DNA from: Gammaproteobacteria bacterium
Lineage (GTDB): Bacteria; Pseudomonadota; Gammaproteobacteria; Pseudomonadales; Pseudomonadaceae
Assembly (NCBI GenBank): GCA_023475025.1
Contig: JAMCWB010000051.1
Coordinates: 118,458 to 182,457, forward strand
DNA length: 64,000 nt
Reading direction: 5' to 3'
The translations under genes were made by a program, and so were the position numbers. This document shows, in pieces, positions 17,956-28,674 of the stretch (the stretch's first letter is position 1; every line of letters starts with the position of its first letter). The notes below the pieces were generated by a model. That model did no database searches. It saw nothing but the letters and a program-made list of their open reading frames with translations, and was not told where the DNA came from.

Positions 17956-18872
17956 CAGACCGCCTCAACCTCGTTAAGCAGCCACTGCACCAAACCGCCA
18001 CCGCCATGCCCGGCCGGATCTTCACTGGCCCGCAGGCGATGACTGACCACCGCGGGCAAGACCGCCTGCACATCCTCCGGAATCACGTAATCGCGGTGCT
18101 CCAGCATGGCCCAGGCTCTGGCCGCAGCCAACAGCCCCAGGCTCGCTCGAGGTGAAAGCCCCCAGGCACAGACCTGACTTTCACGGGTGCGATTAACCAA
18201 CCGCAGGATGTAATCGACGATGGCTTCACTGGCCGTAATCTTCGGCACAGCGGCTTGCAGCAGTAACAACTTGTCGCGTGGCAACACCGGCTCAACCCGC
18301 TCCAGTCGTTCCTGCCTCTCAGCACCCATGAGCAGAGACTTCTCTGCCGCGGATGAGGGATAACCGAGCGACAATCGCATCAGAAAACGGTCCAGTTGCG
18401 ACTCCGGCAGGGGAAAGGTACCGCCCTGAGAAACCGGGTTTTGCGTAGCAATGACAAAGAAAGGATCGGGTAATGGCCGGGTGGCCCCGTCGATCGTTAC
18501 CTGACCTTCTTCCATTGCCTCAAGCAGGGCGCTCTGACTCTTTGGTGTGGCGCGGTTGATTTCATCAGCCAGCACCAGCTCGGCAAAAACCGGGCCCGGA
18601 TGAAACACGAACTGCGCCGTATTACGATCAAACACCGAGGTACCCAGAATATCCCCAGGTAGCAGATCACTGGTGAACTGGATGCGCTGGTAACCCAGCC
18701 CCATGACCCGGGCCAACGCCTGTGAAAGCGTGGTCTTACCCATACCCGGCAAGTCTTCGATCAACAGATGACCGCGTGCCAGCAAACAAGTGACGGCAAG
18801 TCGAACGGCGTGCTGCTTGCCCAGTAGTACCCGATCAATTTCAGCCAGCGCCTGGGACAACGTATCCTTCAT
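17955..18872 (-). CDS. moxR: MoxR-family AAA+ ATPase
   Basis: 305 residues. The Walker A is GMGKTTL within EDLPGMGKTTLSQAL, Walker B is LADEIN, and ATQNPVSQGGTFPLPESQLD is the MoxR-specific region with the arginine-finger side following. MoxR ATPases act as chaperone-like remodelers. It is the first gene of the moxR-DUF58-tgpA operon, and its stop overlaps the next start. The promoter should lie in the 128-base gap to the divergent esterase gene, but no clear hexamers were identified. Confidence 0.88.
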   Translation of the reverse strand: MKDTLSQALAEIDRVLLGKQHAVRLAVTCLLARGHLLIEDLPGMGKTTLSQALARVMGLGYQRIQFTSDLLPGDILGTSVFDRNTAQFVFHPGPVFAELVLADEINRATPKSQSALLEAMEEGQVTIDGATRPLPDPFFVIATQNPVSQGGTFPLPESQLDRFLMRLSLGYPSSAAEKSLLMGAERQERLERVEPVLPRDKLLLLQAAVPKITASEAIVDYILRLVNRTRESQVCAWGLSPRASLGLLAAARAWAMLEHRDYVIPEDVQAVLPAVVSHRLRASEDPAGHGGGGLVQWLLNEVEAV

Positions 18873-19039
18873 TGATAATCCTTATCTACCCGGCATGGCG
18901 AGTAAAGTGACAGATAATATTTGATGGTAGGGCCTGTGGCGCAGAATGCAAAGTAACGGGCAATGGCTTGTAACAGCTTGCAGCTTGCCGAGGTACCGGG
19001 TTGCGCCATCATGGATACCTATTTCAACGGATGATACCT

Positions 19040-19912
19040 ATGCCTCAACTTCCATTGCGCGCGCTTGCCCTGGCCAGTCTGGTGGTACTGACTGCCTGCT
19101 CCCCGCTCGCCCCGATCAATTTTTTCATTCCCGATGACAGTTATCACCTGCAAGCGAATCAAGCTTATGGCAGCGACGAACGTCAACGGTTGGATGTCTA
19201 CCTGCCGGTCGGCGAACTGGAGCAGGCACCGGTTGTGCTGTTCTTTTACGGCGGCAGCTGGCGTGGCGGCAGCAAGGACAATTACACCTTTGTCGGCGAA
19301 GCACTGGCGGCCCGTGGCATCATTACTGTGGTTGCGGACTACCGGGTTTACCCCGACGTAACCTATCCCGAATTCCTGCATGACAGTGCCGATGCTCTCG
19401 CCTGGGTCGTTGAGCAGCGCCATGAATGGCAACAGCAAACCGGCCCTCTGGTGGTGATGGGGCACAGCGCGGGCGCCTACAACGCCGCCATGCTGGCACT
19501 CGACCCGCGCTGGCTGGCACCGCACGACCTGTCACCGGCAGACCTGGATGCCTGGATCTCTCTGGCCGGGCCGTTTGAATTCCTGCCGATTCTTAATCCG
19601 CGGGTAAAGCCGGTGTTTCATCACCCGGAGACTCCCCTCGATTCACAACCCATCGAGCACGCTGGCGCGCACAGCCCTCCGGCGCTGCTGATGGCCGCTC
19701 GCCCGGATCGGCTGGTTGACCCGGAACGTAACACCCAGGCCATGAGTGAAAAGCTCACAGCCGCTGGCGTGCCCGTCTCTACCCACTACTTTGATGCACG
19801 CAACCATTTCACCCTGGTATTGGCCCTGGCCCATCCCTTCCAGCAGCGGGATCAGGTACTGGATAAAACCGTCGACTTTATTCGTCAGCTGGCAAGGACT
19901 CCAAGCGATTGA
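19040..19912 (+). CDS. Lipoprotein alpha/beta hydrolase (esterase-like)
   Basis: 290 residues. The N-terminus MPQLPLRALALASLVVLTAC ends in a lipobox with the lipidated Cys, so the enzyme is probably membrane-anchored in the periplasm. The hydrolase has an oxyanion motif FFYGGSWRGGS, nucleophile GHSAGAYN, acid in ARPDRLVDP and His in ARNHFTLV. It resembles BD-FAE/carboxylesterase-type enzymes. ATG 19040 is preferred over 19031 because it gives the better signal and spacing from GGA. Its 3' end overlaps the convergent TAXI gene by 35 bases. Confidence 0.82.
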   Translation: MPQLPLRALALASLVVLTACSPLAPINFFIPDDSYHLQANQAYGSDERQRLDVYLPVGELEQAPVVLFFYGGSWRGGSKDNYTFVGEALAARGIITVVADYRVYPDVTYPEFLHDSADALAWVVEQRHEWQQQTGPLVVMGHSAGAYNAAMLALDPRWLAPHDLSPADLDAWISLAGPFEFLPILNPRVKPVFHHPETPLDSQPIEHAGAHSPPALLMAARPDRLVDPERNTQAMSEKLTAAGVPVSTHYFDARNHFTLVLALAHPFQQRDQVLDKTVDFIRQLARTPSD

Positions 19913-21203
19913 TCATATAACGCACATGCAGATGCAGGGTGTACAGCTCATGAGCATAGGACAAAGGCACATCAACCTGGGTCAGGTCATCTTCCAGTTT
20001 ATGCAGGTTGGCCAGCTCTTTATCGCGCACTGCGCTGATCTGATGATGCAGGATCAACCGGTCAATTCGGCGCAACTGACCGTACCAGCGGAACACCCGG
20101 GCACGTATCCGCCAGCGATAGATCGGGCCCATGCTGCGAAACAACGGGATCATGATGACAATAAAGGGGATCAGCAGTACCACATAGCGGTCCACCAACG
20201 AGGCGATCCAGAACGGCAGATAGCGTTGCAAAAAAGGCACGCCGTTACGGTGGTAATAGTCAGCCTCATTACTCAAGGGTAAATCCAGCGGCGCTGCTGC
20301 CGGGAAGGCATCCGGAGGATCAAGCAAGGTACCGTCGCGCAGTATTTCGCGTGATTCCTGCAGAATCAGCGTTGCCAGTGCCGGATGAAAGCTTTGATTG
20401 ACCACCAGGGTTGCTACCGGTGACAGCACCTGGGCGGAGCGAGTTGGAAGATTGTTGGCGATATCCAGCAGCCCCATGGGAATGCGTAACTGGCTCAGGT
20501 AGGGTAATCGCGCTGCCAGCGCCTCAGCCTGGTTGAAGTCGGCCAACTCAATCTCAGGGTCTGCTACCAGTTGCCGGATCAGCGGGTGATCAGCTGGCAG
20601 CACCATGAAGGCGGCATCGAGATCGCCTGCTTGCAGCGCCGCAGCGGCATCCTGGCTACTGAAGCCCTGCCACAAACCATCATTGAGTGCGTCAAAGCGC
20701 GACTGCTCTCCAGCCTCGGCAAACAACGCCTTGGCTACCGCCCAGGTACCGCTGCCCTCACTACCCACGGACAGGCGTAGTGCATGCAGGTCGGCCAGTG
20801 TATTCACCGGATCACCTGTGCGCTGAAACAGCCAGAGCGGTTCATGGTAGAGCGCAGCCAGTGCCTGCAAGCGGTTGCGCTCAGCGCGGCTGAGCAACTC
20901 AGACGTGCCGCCCTGGACCACACCTATATGCACTTCAGGGTTATCAGCACTGAGCCGCTGCAGATTTTCCAGGGACCCCTGGCTGGGACGCAGCTCCAAC
21001 GTCACCCCATGCGTCTCAAGTCGCCCGGCCAGCAAACGGGCAAAACCATGATAAGCGCCCGTTTCGGTACCCGTGGTCATCACCAGGTGACGCGGCGGTG
21101 CCGGATCAAGGAAACGAATCAACCCCCAGGCGATCAACAAGGCCAGGGGAATAATCCACAGATTGGTACGCACAAAGAGCCACACGTGCTTGAGCACTTG
21201 CAT
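19878..21203 (-). CDS. TAXI-family substrate-binding protein with membrane anchors
   Basis: 441 residues. A first helix (NLWIIPLALLIAWGLI) is followed by a TAXI/TRAP-type binding domain (TGTETGAYHGFARLLAGRL, GVVQGGTSELL, LRLSVGSEGSGTWAVAKALF). A C-terminal helix (VVLLIPFIVIMIPLF) and a cytoplasmic Arg-rich tail follow. The two anchors differ from ordinary soluble TAXI proteins, and no TRAP permease genes are adjacent. It may therefore be a sensor or accessory protein, not a transport component. Confidence 0.8.
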   Translation of the reverse strand: MQVLKHVWLFVRTNLWIIPLALLIAWGLIRFLDPAPPRHLVMTTGTETGAYHGFARLLAGRLETHGVTLELRPSQGSLENLQRLSADNPEVHIGVVQGGTSELLSRAERNRLQALAALYHEPLWLFQRTGDPVNTLADLHALRLSVGSEGSGTWAVAKALFAEAGEQSRFDALNDGLWQGFSSQDAAAALQAGDLDAAFMVLPADHPLIRQLVADPEIELADFNQAEALAARLPYLSQLRIPMGLLDIANNLPTRSAQVLSPVATLVVNQSFHPALATLILQESREILRDGTLLDPPDAFPAAAPLDLPLSNEADYYHRNGVPFLQRYLPFWIASLVDRYVVLLIPFIVIMIPLFRSMGPIYRWRIRARVFRWYGQLRRIDRLILHHQISAVRDKELANLHKLEDDLTQVDVPLSYAHELYTLHLHVRYMINRLESLPADE

Positions 21204-21275
21204 CGTTACTGAGTCCTGTTATCCATGTTTCGACCAGCTTAGCGCATGCTGCAATGAAAGCGGCAGCCACAACGC

Positions 21276-21301
21276 ACAATGGGCCACATAGGGCCCATTG
21301 T
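21276..21301 (-). terminator. Hairpin after ppiD
   Basis: A perfect 10-base inverted repeat, ACAATGGGCC with loop ACATAG, lies 23 bases after the ppiD stop. It lacks a strong T run, so termination may be weak. Confidence 0.5.
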
Positions 21302-21323
21302 CTTGTTGCTGGATTTGACGCAA

Positions 21324-23213
21324 TCAGTGGCGGGTAATGACGGCATCATCCTTCAGCATCTGGCGCAGCGCAGCAAAGTCCTGCTCACCGGTCTGGCCGG
21401 CAACAAAGGCACGGTACTCAGGGTCCTCTGCTTCGGCAGCCAGGTTCTCCGGGGTTGCAACGCCGTTGAGCATGACGATCCAGCGACTGCCATCAGTCTG
21501 CTCGAAATGCGCCACACTGGCACGCTCACTGCCAGGAGCCGGCATAGCAAAGACATGACGCATCAGCACCGAGGGCACAGCACTGGAGGTGCGGCGAATG
21601 GCTTCGTGACGCGCCCACTCAGCATCAAGCTCGGCAGCCAGAGCATCTGCATCCAGATCACCGCTGCGCAAACGGGACACCAGCTCATCCGCACGCTCGC
21701 GTGCCTGGCGGGTGGCCTTGCGATAGATCAGCAGATCTTCTACCTCGTCACGAATCTCTTCCAGCGGGCGCAAGCTCGGCCGCAAGTGATCCCGCACACG
21801 CACCACCACCGCGGTATCGGCATCCAGCTCGATCAGGCTGCTGTTAAGATCATCCTGCAACACTTCCTCGGAAAAGGCAGCCTGCATAACGCGCGGATTG
21901 GCGGTCAGACCCTCGCCACCATTGCGCCCGGCGGGCTCATGGGTAACCACCTCAAGACCCAGCGCATTGGCCGGTTCTTCAAGATCAGGGGACTCATAGG
22001 CCAGATTGGACAACTCCCGGCTGGCCTCAACAAAACGACGCTCAACCAGACCGGTCTTGATTTCCTCTTCCAGGGTTTCACGCATGGAATCCAGGCTCGG
22101 CACTTCAGGCGCCTGCAAGCGGGTCAGTTTGATCAAGTGCAGACCAAAGCTGGTGCGTACCGGCTCGGACACTTCACCTTCCTGCAAGGAAAACAGCGCC
22201 TCCTCGAAGGCCGGGTCAAAGCTGCCACGGGCCACAACACCCAGATTACCGCCGTCATTGGCGCTACCCGTGTCGTCCGAGATGTCACGCGCTACGCTGG
22301 CAAAATCCTCACCGGCAGCCAGACGCTCAAGCGCTTGAGCAATACGCGCCTGGGCATCCTCATCATCGATCGAATCGGTTTCGATCAGCAGGTGCGCGGC
22401 ACGGCGCTGCTCGGCAAGGTTGCCGATCTCACGCTGATAAAGCGCTTCAATGTCCGCCTCGTCAACAGTGACCTGTTCAAAAAAATCGCTACGGCGCAGG
22501 GTCAGGCTTTGCAGCACAACCTGTTCCGGCGTCATGAAGTCCTGCTCGTTGGCCGCGTAGTACTCGGCGACTTCATCGTCGCTTACCGAGATGCCGTCAC
22601 GGCTGTAGGCAAGCTCGATAACCGCAAAATCGCGGGTTTGCTGCTCAAGGCGAGCCAGATGCATACGCTCGCTGGGGGTAGCAAAGGCGGTCGCTTCCAT
22701 GGCGTTACGCAACTGGCTGATTTTCAACTCTTCACGTACCAGGCTACGGAACTCAAGCCGGGATGACATACCCATGCCGCGAATCACAGCATCAAAGCGA
22801 TCAGCATTGAACTGTCCACCCACCTGAAAATCAGGCGTGGTCAGAATCAGGCGATCAATCATGCTTTCGGAAATGTAGAAATTGGCTTGATCTGCACCAT
22901 CGAGCAAAACAGCACGCTCGATCAGGTCATCGAGTACCGATTCACGCAACATGTTTTCATCGATCATGCTGGGATCGAACATGTCATTACCCAGCTGCTG
23001 GATCTGTTGTAGCAGCTGACGATGCTGCAGCGCCACGGCACGATCCAGTTCCATGCGGGTAATCACCCGATCATTGACCTCGGCAGCCTTGTTTTCCGTG
23101 CTGGTAAAACGACTGATGGATTCCCAACCGGTCAGGGCAAACACAAGCACAATAACGCCAACGATCACCTTGGCGATCCAGCTTTGCGAGTTGTCCCTCA
23201 TTCTTTGCAGCAT
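21324..23213 (-). CDS. ppiD: Peptidyl-prolyl cis-trans isomerase/periplasmic chaperone PpiD
   Basis: 629 residues, typical for PpiD. There is one N-terminal helix (IAKVIVGVIVLVFALTGW), a SurA-like chaperone region, and a parvulin domain around residues 260-360 (RAAHLLIET, GEDFASVARDISDD, GNLGVVARG, FGLHLIKLT). The protein acts at the periplasmic face of the inner membrane near the translocon. It lies after hupB, as in Pseudomonas, but a terminator separates the two. GGGGG precedes the ATG. Confidence 0.93.
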   Translation of the reverse strand: MLQRMRDNSQSWIAKVIVGVIVLVFALTGWESISRFTSTENKAAEVNDRVITRMELDRAVALQHRQLLQQIQQLGNDMFDPSMIDENMLRESVLDDLIERAVLLDGADQANFYISESMIDRLILTTPDFQVGGQFNADRFDAVIRGMGMSSRLEFRSLVREELKISQLRNAMEATAFATPSERMHLARLEQQTRDFAVIELAYSRDGISVSDDEVAEYYAANEQDFMTPEQVVLQSLTLRRSDFFEQVTVDEADIEALYQREIGNLAEQRRAAHLLIETDSIDDEDAQARIAQALERLAAGEDFASVARDISDDTGSANDGGNLGVVARGSFDPAFEEALFSLQEGEVSEPVRTSFGLHLIKLTRLQAPEVPSLDSMRETLEEEIKTGLVERRFVEASRELSNLAYESPDLEEPANALGLEVVTHEPAGRNGGEGLTANPRVMQAAFSEEVLQDDLNSSLIELDADTAVVVRVRDHLRPSLRPLEEIRDEVEDLLIYRKATRQARERADELVSRLRSGDLDADALAAELDAEWARHEAIRRTSSAVPSVLMRHVFAMPAPGSERASVAHFEQTDGSRWIVMLNGVATPENLAAEAEDPEYRAFVAGQTGEQDFAALRQMLKDDAVITRH

Positions 23214-23303
23214 CGTGCCCCCACAATCTTGTTATTCATCTCACGCAGAATACGTCTGGCAGCATGATAATCGTCTGCGGCCATTACTTCTATCGCTAAA
23301 CGC

Positions 23304-23334
23304 AAAAAGGCGCATCTGGATGATGCGCCTTTTT
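23304..23334 (-). terminator. Intrinsic terminator of hupB
   Basis: On the minus strand AAAAAGGCGCATC pairs with its exact complement around a five-base loop and ends in TTTTT, 110 bases after the hupB stop. This separates hupB from ppiD. Confidence 0.85.
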
Positions 23335-23446
23335 ACAAAACTGGCTCAACTCAATGAATCGACAGGATGAATCTTGAGCTGAGCCGGTAAGGACCTTGAC
23401 ATCCGTGTGCAGGCATAGACCCGTGACGGAGCAAGTCATACACTGC

Positions 23447-23719
23447 TTAGTTGACAGCGTCCTTCAGTGCTTTACCGGCCTTGAAGCCCGGGATCTTGGC
23501 AGCGCTGATCTGGATAGGGTCACCAGTCTGCGGGTTGCGGCCGGTGCGAGCGGCGCGTTCCTTGACAGCGAAAGTACCGAAGCCGACCAGAACTACCGAG
23601 TCGCCATCTTTCAGCGCACCAGTGATTGAGTCGATTACGGCGTCCAGTGCACGACCGGCAGCAGCTTTAGGAATATCAGCGGATGCGGCGATAGCATCAA
23701 TCAGTTCAGACTTGTTCAC
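23447..23719 (-). CDS. hupB: DNA-binding protein HU-beta
   Basis: 90 residues, exactly the HU length, beginning (M)[19 protein letters not shown]. The DNA-binding arm [20 protein letters not shown] contains the Pro that intercalates DNA. The start is GTG 23719 with AAGGGG seven bases upstream; an upstream in-frame GTG would add six foreign residues. HU bends DNA and organises the nucleoid. It is transcribed from its own strong promoter and ends at its own terminator. Confidence 0.95.
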   Translation of the reverse strand: MNKSELIDAIAASADIPKAAAGRALDAVIDSITGALKDGDSVVLVGFGTFAVKERAARTGRNPQTGDPIQISAAKIPGFKAGKALKDAVN

Positions 23720-23819
23720 TCTAAGTCCCCTTATCAATTTCGATGTGTTAGTTAATCGTTATAAATCGTGTTGCAAAGCAAAGCCGTGGCCAGTCAGCCA
23801 ACCTGGTGGGCGATGCCGC

Positions 23820-23849
23820 TTTATAACAAGCGGCAAAAAACCCTGTCAA
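23820..23849 (-). promoter_or_regulatory. Strong sigma70 promoter of hupB with -10 inside an inverted repeat
   Basis: On the minus strand TTGACA (23844-23849) and TATAAA (23820-23825) are 18 bases apart. The -10 falls within GCCGCTT-N6-AAGCGGC (23815-23834), a 7-base perfect inverted repeat that could be an operator or affect promoter opening. Confidence 0.7.
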
Positions 23850-23920
23850 GGAAGCCGGCATTTCTGCCAGTACGGATGATGGCGACGACGCTGCAAAAAC
23901 TGCGTGCCCCCTGCCCCGCA

Positions 23921-26320
23921 TCAGTGTGTACTGATACGCTCCTTGGCATCTGCATCCCGATTGTCGTCCTTTGCCACCATCTCTTCAACCCCTTCCTGCA
24001 GCGGTTCTGGCATGTATTGCAACGCAACCTGCAATACTTCGTCAATCCACTTGACCGGAATCACCTCGATATCTTCCTTGATATTGTCGGGAATTTCTTT
24101 CAAATCGCGGATATTGTCGTGTGGAATGAGCACTGTACGAATCCCCCCGCGATGCGCTGCAAGCAGCTTTTCCTTCAGGCCACCGATCGGCAAAACTTGT
24201 CCGCGCAGCGCAATTTCGCCGGTCATGGCGACATCTGCACGTACCGGAATGCCGGTCAATGCAGACACCAGCGCAGTACACATGCCAATACCTGCACTCG
24301 GACCGTCCTTCGGTGTGGCCCCTTCAGGGACATGAATATGGATATCATTCTTCTCATGGAAGTCAGCGGCAATCCCTAGGCTGGATGCCCTGCTGCGCAC
24401 CACAGTAAGCGCTGCACTGATAGACTCCTGCATCACATCACCCAGCGAGCCGGTCTTGATCTGACGGCCCTTGCCAGGCACTACAGCGGCTTCCAGACTG
24501 AGCAGCTCACCGCCCACCTGGGTCCATGCCAGCCCGGTTACCTGACCGACCTGATCGCTTTCTTCAGCCAGGCCGTACTTGAACTTGCGCACGCCCAGGT
24601 GCTCTTCAAGCAACTCGCTCTCGACCACTACCGGCTCGCGTGACTTGTTGCTGACTTGCTCACGCACCACCTTACGGCAGAGCTTGGCGATCTGGCGCTC
24701 CAGCCCGCGCACACCGGCTTCACGGGTGTAATAACGGATTATTTCCAGCAAGGTCTGATCCGGCACCTCGATTTCACTGGCCTTGAGACCATTGTTCTTG
24801 ATCTGCTTGGGCAGCAGGTAGCGACGGGCGATGTTGACCTTCTCGTCTTCGGTGTAACCCGGAATGCGGATGACTTCCATACGATCAAGCAGCGGCGCCG
24901 GAATATTCATGGAGTTACTGGTACAGATAAACATCACATCCGACAGGTCGTAATCGACCTCCAGATAATGATCGTTGAAACTGTTGTTCTGCTCGGGGTC
25001 GAGCACTTCCAGCAAGGCAGACGACGGATCGCCGCGCATATCAGCCCCCATCTTGTCGATCTCGTCGAGCAAGAAGAGCGGGTTACGCACACCCACCTTG
25101 GTCAATTTCTGGATCAGCTTGCCCGGCATGGAGCCAATATAGGTGCGGCGATGGCCGCGAATCTCGGCCTCGTCACGCACACCACCCAACGCCATACGGA
25201 CAAACTTGCGGTTGGTCGCCCGTGCCAGGGATTCGCCCAGCGAGGTCTTGCCCACACCGGGCGGGCCAACCAGACAAAGCACCGGGCCTTTCAGCTTGCG
25301 CACGCGCTTCTGCACCGCGAGGTATTCCAGGATGCGCTCTTTTACCTCATCAAGGCCGTAGTGATCAGCCTCCAGCACGGACTCCGCACGCGCCAGGTCA
25401 TGCTTGACCTTGCTCGCCTGCTTCCAGGGCACCTGGGTCAGCCAGTCAATGTAGGAGCGCACCACCGTGGCTTCCGCTGACATCGGTGACATCATCTTCA
25501 ACTTGCCGAGTTCGGTACTGGCCTTTTTACGCGCCTCCTCACTCATGCCAACGGTATCGATCTTTTTCTGCAGGGTCTCGAGCTCACTCTGCTCATCTTC
25601 CGAGCCACCCATTTCCTTCTGGATCGCCTTCATCTGTTCGTTCAGATAGTACTCGCGCTGGCTGCGCTCCATCTGCTTCTTGACCCGCCCACGAATGCGT
25701 TTTTCAACTTCAAGCAGCTCGATCTCGCCATCGAGCACACCAAGCACGTGCTCGACCCGCTCACGCACCGGAATGATCTCGAGAATGTCCTGTTTTTGTT
25801 CCAGCTTGAGATTCAGATGCGCCGCCATACTGTCGACCAGGCGATCAGCATCCTCAATGTCGGCAAGCGTACTGATCACCTCGGAAGGGATTTTCTTGCC
25901 AACCTGAACAAATTGCTCGAACTGGCTCATCAGGCTGCGTACCAGCACTTCAGACTCGCGCTCGTCTATCTGTGCTGCCGGCAGCGCCTCGAGTGACGCT
26001 TGCAGGTAGCCACTGACATCTTCGATGGCGGTGATATTGGCTCGCTGCTCGCCCTCGACAAGCACCTTGACGGTGCCATCAGGCAGTTTAAGCAGCTGCA
26101 GGATAGTTGCCACCGTGGCCACTCGGTAGAGACCATCGGCGCCCGGATCATCTTCAGCCGGGTCACGCTGGGCGACCAGCAGAATCTGTTTGCCATCGGC
26201 CATGGCAGCTTCCAGCGCAGCGATAGAGCGATCACGTCCAACAAACAGCGGGATCACCATATGGGGGTAAACCACTACATCACGCAGTGGCAAAAGGGGG
26301 AGTTCGCTGAATTGGCTCAT
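23921..26320 (-). CDS. lon: ATP-dependent protease Lon
   Basis: 799 residues, the Pseudomonas Lon length. The N-domain starts [20 protein letters not shown]. Walker A is [10 protein letters not shown], and the protease domain has the catalytic Ser in [10 protein letters not shown] and the Lys in [15 protein letters not shown] 26320 is preferred over a TTG at 26347. The enzyme degrades damaged and regulatory proteins. A CTTGAAA on the minus strand (26385-26391) could be a heat-shock -35, but no matching -10 was found at the right spacing. Confidence 0.95.
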   Translation of the reverse strand: MSQFSELPLLPLRDVVVYPHMVIPLFVGRDRSIAALEAAMADGKQILLVAQRDPAEDDPGADGLYRVATVATILQLLKLPDGTVKVLVEGEQRANITAIEDVSGYLQASLEALPAAQIDERESEVLVRSLMSQFEQFVQVGKKIPSEVISTLADIEDADRLVDSMAAHLNLKLEQKQDILEIIPVRERVEHVLGVLDGEIELLEVEKRIRGRVKKQMERSQREYYLNEQMKAIQKEMGGSEDEQSELETLQKKIDTVGMSEEARKKASTELGKLKMMSPMSAEATVVRSYIDWLTQVPWKQASKVKHDLARAESVLEADHYGLDEVKERILEYLAVQKRVRKLKGPVLCLVGPPGVGKTSLGESLARATNRKFVRMALGGVRDEAEIRGHRRTYIGSMPGKLIQKLTKVGVRNPLFLLDEIDKMGADMRGDPSSALLEVLDPEQNNSFNDHYLEVDYDLSDVMFICTSNSMNIPAPLLDRMEVIRIPGYTEDEKVNIARRYLLPKQIKNNGLKASEIEVPDQTLLEIIRYYTREAGVRGLERQIAKLCRKVVREQVSNKSREPVVVESELLEEHLGVRKFKYGLAEESDQVGQVTGLAWTQVGGELLSLEAAVVPGKGRQIKTGSLGDVMQESISAALTVVRSRASSLGIAADFHEKNDIHIHVPEGATPKDGPSAGIGMCTALVSALTGIPVRADVAMTGEIALRGQVLPIGGLKEKLLAAHRGGIRTVLIPHDNIRDLKEIPDNIKEDIEVIPVKWIDEVLQVALQYMPEPLQEGVEEMVAKDDNRDADAKERISTH

Positions 26321-26470
26321 GGCTAGGACTCGCTCTTTGACGGGCAATAACGAATTGCCGCAGGTAGATTTTCGGACTGCATGATTTCAAGATGGGGGCA
26401 AAGCGGGCAAATTACAAGCGGGGATACATGCGGAAAAACAAAGTAAAGCTATCTGGAACTCAGGGCGTCA

Positions 26471-26497
26471 CTGCGCCAGGCAGAAAGCCTGGCGCAG
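26471..26497 (-). terminator. Hairpin after clpX
   Basis: CTGCGCCAGGC and its exact complement flank AGAAA, giving an 11-base stem 20 bases after the clpX stop. No T run follows, so it may reduce rather than stop readthrough into lon. Confidence 0.55.
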
Positions 26498-26517
26498 GTC
26501 AACCGATGGCCTGCCGA

Positions 26518-27804
26518 TCAATCGTCTGGCACAGCCTTTTGTTGCGGCTCTTCATTGGCAGCGTACATCAACAAGGGATTGGCTGCACCGGTGATGACAT
26601 TCTCGTCAATCACAACCTTGCTGACATTTTCAGCAGACGGAATGTCGTACATGGTTTCCAGCAGCACGCCTTCCAGGATTGAACGCAGGCCACGAGCACC
26701 TGTCTTGCGTTCCAGAGCACGGCGGGCGATGGCCTTGAGTGCATCCTCACGGAACTCGAGCTCGACACCTTCCATGTCAAACAAGCGGGCATATTGCTTG
26801 GTCAGTGCATTTTTCGGCGCGGTGAGAATTTCCACCAGCGCCTCTTCATCCAGCTCGTTGAGCGTCGCAATGACCGGCAGACGACCGACAAACTCCGGAA
26901 TCAACCCGAAGCGCACCAGATCTTCCGGCTCGACTTCCTTCAGCGCCTCACCGACTTTCTTGCCATTGTCCTGGCTGCGCACGGTAGCATTGAAACCGAT
27001 ACCGCTCTTCTCGGACCGATCGCGAATCACCTTCTCCAGACCGGCAAAGGCGCCACCACAGATAAACAGGATATTACGCGTATCAACCTGCAGGAACTCC
27101 TGCTGGGGATGCTTGCGACCACCCTGCGGCGGTACCGAAGCCACAGTACCTTCAATCAGCTTCAACAGCGCCTGCTGCACACCCTCGCCCGACACATCAC
27201 GGGTAATCGAGGGATTGTCAGACTTGCGTGAAATCTTGTCGATCTCATCGATATAGACAATGCCCATCTGCGCCTTGTCGACGTCGTAATCGCACTTCTG
27301 CAACAGCTTCTGGATGATGTTCTCGACATCCTCACCCACATAACCGGCTTCGGTCAGGGTGGTGGCATCGGCAATGGTAAAGGGCACATTGAGCAGGCGT
27401 GCCAACGTCTCGGCCAACAGGGTCTTGCCGGAGCCGGTCGGGCCAATCAGCAGGATATTACTCTTGCCCAGCTCGACTTCATCCTTGCCACTGCGCTGAT
27501 TAAGGCGCTTGTAATGGTTATATACCGCAACCGAAAGAACCTTCTTGGCGCGCTCCTGCCCAATCACATACTGATCAAGAATGCCGCAGATTTCTTTCGG
27601 TGAAGGCAGTTTCTGCCCGGCGCTTTCAGCCTGGCTTTCCTGCACTTCTTCGCGAATGATGTCGTTGCACAGGTCAACGCACTCATCGCAGATAAATACG
27701 GAGGGGCCGGCAATCAGCTTGCGCACTTCATGCTGGCTTTTGCCGCAGAAGGAGCAATACAGCAGCTTGCCGTTGTCGTCACCCTTCCCAGTTGTATCGG
27801 TCAT
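26518..27804 (-). CDS. clpX: ClpX ATPase subunit of ClpXP protease
   Basis: 428 residues. The N-terminal zinc-binding domain has CSFCGKSQ and CDECVDLC. Walker A is [15 protein letters not shown], Walker B is VYIDEIDKI, and the IGF loop that docks on ClpP is present in SGIGFNATV. It unfolds tagged substrates for ClpP. It follows clpP after 140 bases on the same strand, in the conserved order. Confidence 0.96.
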   Translation of the reverse strand: MTDTTGKGDDNGKLLYCSFCGKSQHEVRKLIAGPSVFICDECVDLCNDIIREEVQESQAESAGQKLPSPKEICGILDQYVIGQERAKKVLSVAVYNHYKRLNQRSGKDEVELGKSNILLIGPTGSGKTLLAETLARLLNVPFTIADATTLTEAGYVGEDVENIIQKLLQKCDYDVDKAQMGIVYIDEIDKISRKSDNPSITRDVSGEGVQQALLKLIEGTVASVPPQGGRKHPQQEFLQVDTRNILFICGGAFAGLEKVIRDRSEKSGIGFNATVRSQDNGKKVGEALKEVEPEDLVRFGLIPEFVGRLPVIATLNELDEEALVEILTAPKNALTKQYARLFDMEGVELEFREDALKAIARRALERKTGARGLRSILEGVLLETMYDIPSAENVSKVVIDENVITGAANPLLMYAANEEPQQKAVPDD

Positions 27805-27944
27805 CTAAAACCCCTGATTCCGGTCGCTCATAGACTTAACATGAGGCCTGATACTGCACTTTGCAAGCACAGCCCTGTCGTCATTTATAACAAGATAACA
27901 CCTGACGGCTGACGTTGCAGCCGCTCTGGCGCACCTTTACTGCA

Positions 27945-28586
27945 TTACTCGGGCACGTGGCGACGTTCCATCACCTGATCAATCAGACCGTATTCCACCG
28001 CTTCACTTCCGCTCATAAAGCGGTCACGGTCAGTATCACGGGCAATAACATCCAGCGGCTGACCCGTGTGATCCGCCAGCACCTTGTTCAGGCGCTCACG
28101 AATGAACAGGATCTCACGGGCATGAATCTCGATATCCGAAGCCTGACCCTGAAAACCACCCAGCGGCTGGTGAATCATCATGCGTGCATGCGGCAAGCAG
28201 AAACGCTTACCTTCAGCGCCACCGGCCAACAACAGAGCGCCCATGCTGCATGCCTGGCCGATACACAAGGTACTGACGTTAGGCTTGATGAACTGCATGG
28301 TGTCATAGATGGCCATGCCGGCAGTGACCGAACCACCTGGCGAGTTGATGTACAGGTGGATGTCCTTGTCAGGATTTTCTGATTCCAGGAACAACAATTG
28401 GGCAACCACCAGATTGGCCATGTAATCCTCAACCTGGCCCACCAGAAAAATCACCCGCTCCTTGAGAAGACGTGAATAGATATCGTACGACCGCTCCCCA
28501 CGGGCGGACTGTTCGACAACCATGGGTACCAGGCCGCCAGCGGCCTGAACGTCGGGAACAAAGGGTGAATACGTATTTTGAGTCAT
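27945..28586 (-). CDS. clpP: ClpP protease subunit
   Basis: 213 residues. The serine protease motifs are intact: Ser114 in [14 protein letters not shown] and His139 in [11 protein letters not shown], with the Asp in DTDRDRFMS. The N-terminal residues up to about 15 are a likely propeptide. It forms the barrel that degrades substrates delivered by ClpX. It lies between tig and clpX as in other Pseudomonas. Confidence 0.96.
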   Translation of the reverse strand: MTQNTYSPFVPDVQAAGGLVPMVVEQSARGERSYDIYSRLLKERVIFLVGQVEDYMANLVVAQLLFLESENPDKDIHLYINSPGGSVTAGMAIYDTMQFIKPNVSTLCIGQACSMGALLLAGGAEGKRFCLPHARMMIHQPLGGFQGQASDIEIHAREILFIRERLNKVLADHTGQPLDVIARDTDRDRFMSGSEAVEYGLIDQVMERRHVPE

Positions 28587-28627
28587 GGAACGAGTGCACT
28601 CCGAATGTGGCCTGGCTTAAAACGCAA

Positions 28628-28649
28628 GAGCCAGCCCGAGGGCTGGCTC
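28628..28649 (-). terminator. Intrinsic terminator of tig
   Basis: On the minus strand GAGCCAGCC and its complement form a 9-base stem with loop CTCG, followed by TTGCGTTTT, 25 bases after the tig stop. Confidence 0.75.
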
Positions 28650-28674
28650 ACAGATGCAGTTACTGGTACCGGTT

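Noticed and set aside
21279..22766. Long open frame (495 codons) on the plus strand
   Set aside because: It lies wholly antisense to ppiD and arises from its codon bias. It has no RBS and no recognisable domains.
26385..26391. Heat-shock promoter for lon
   Set aside because: CTTGAAA is present but no CCCCAT-type -10 lies 13-15 bases downstream.
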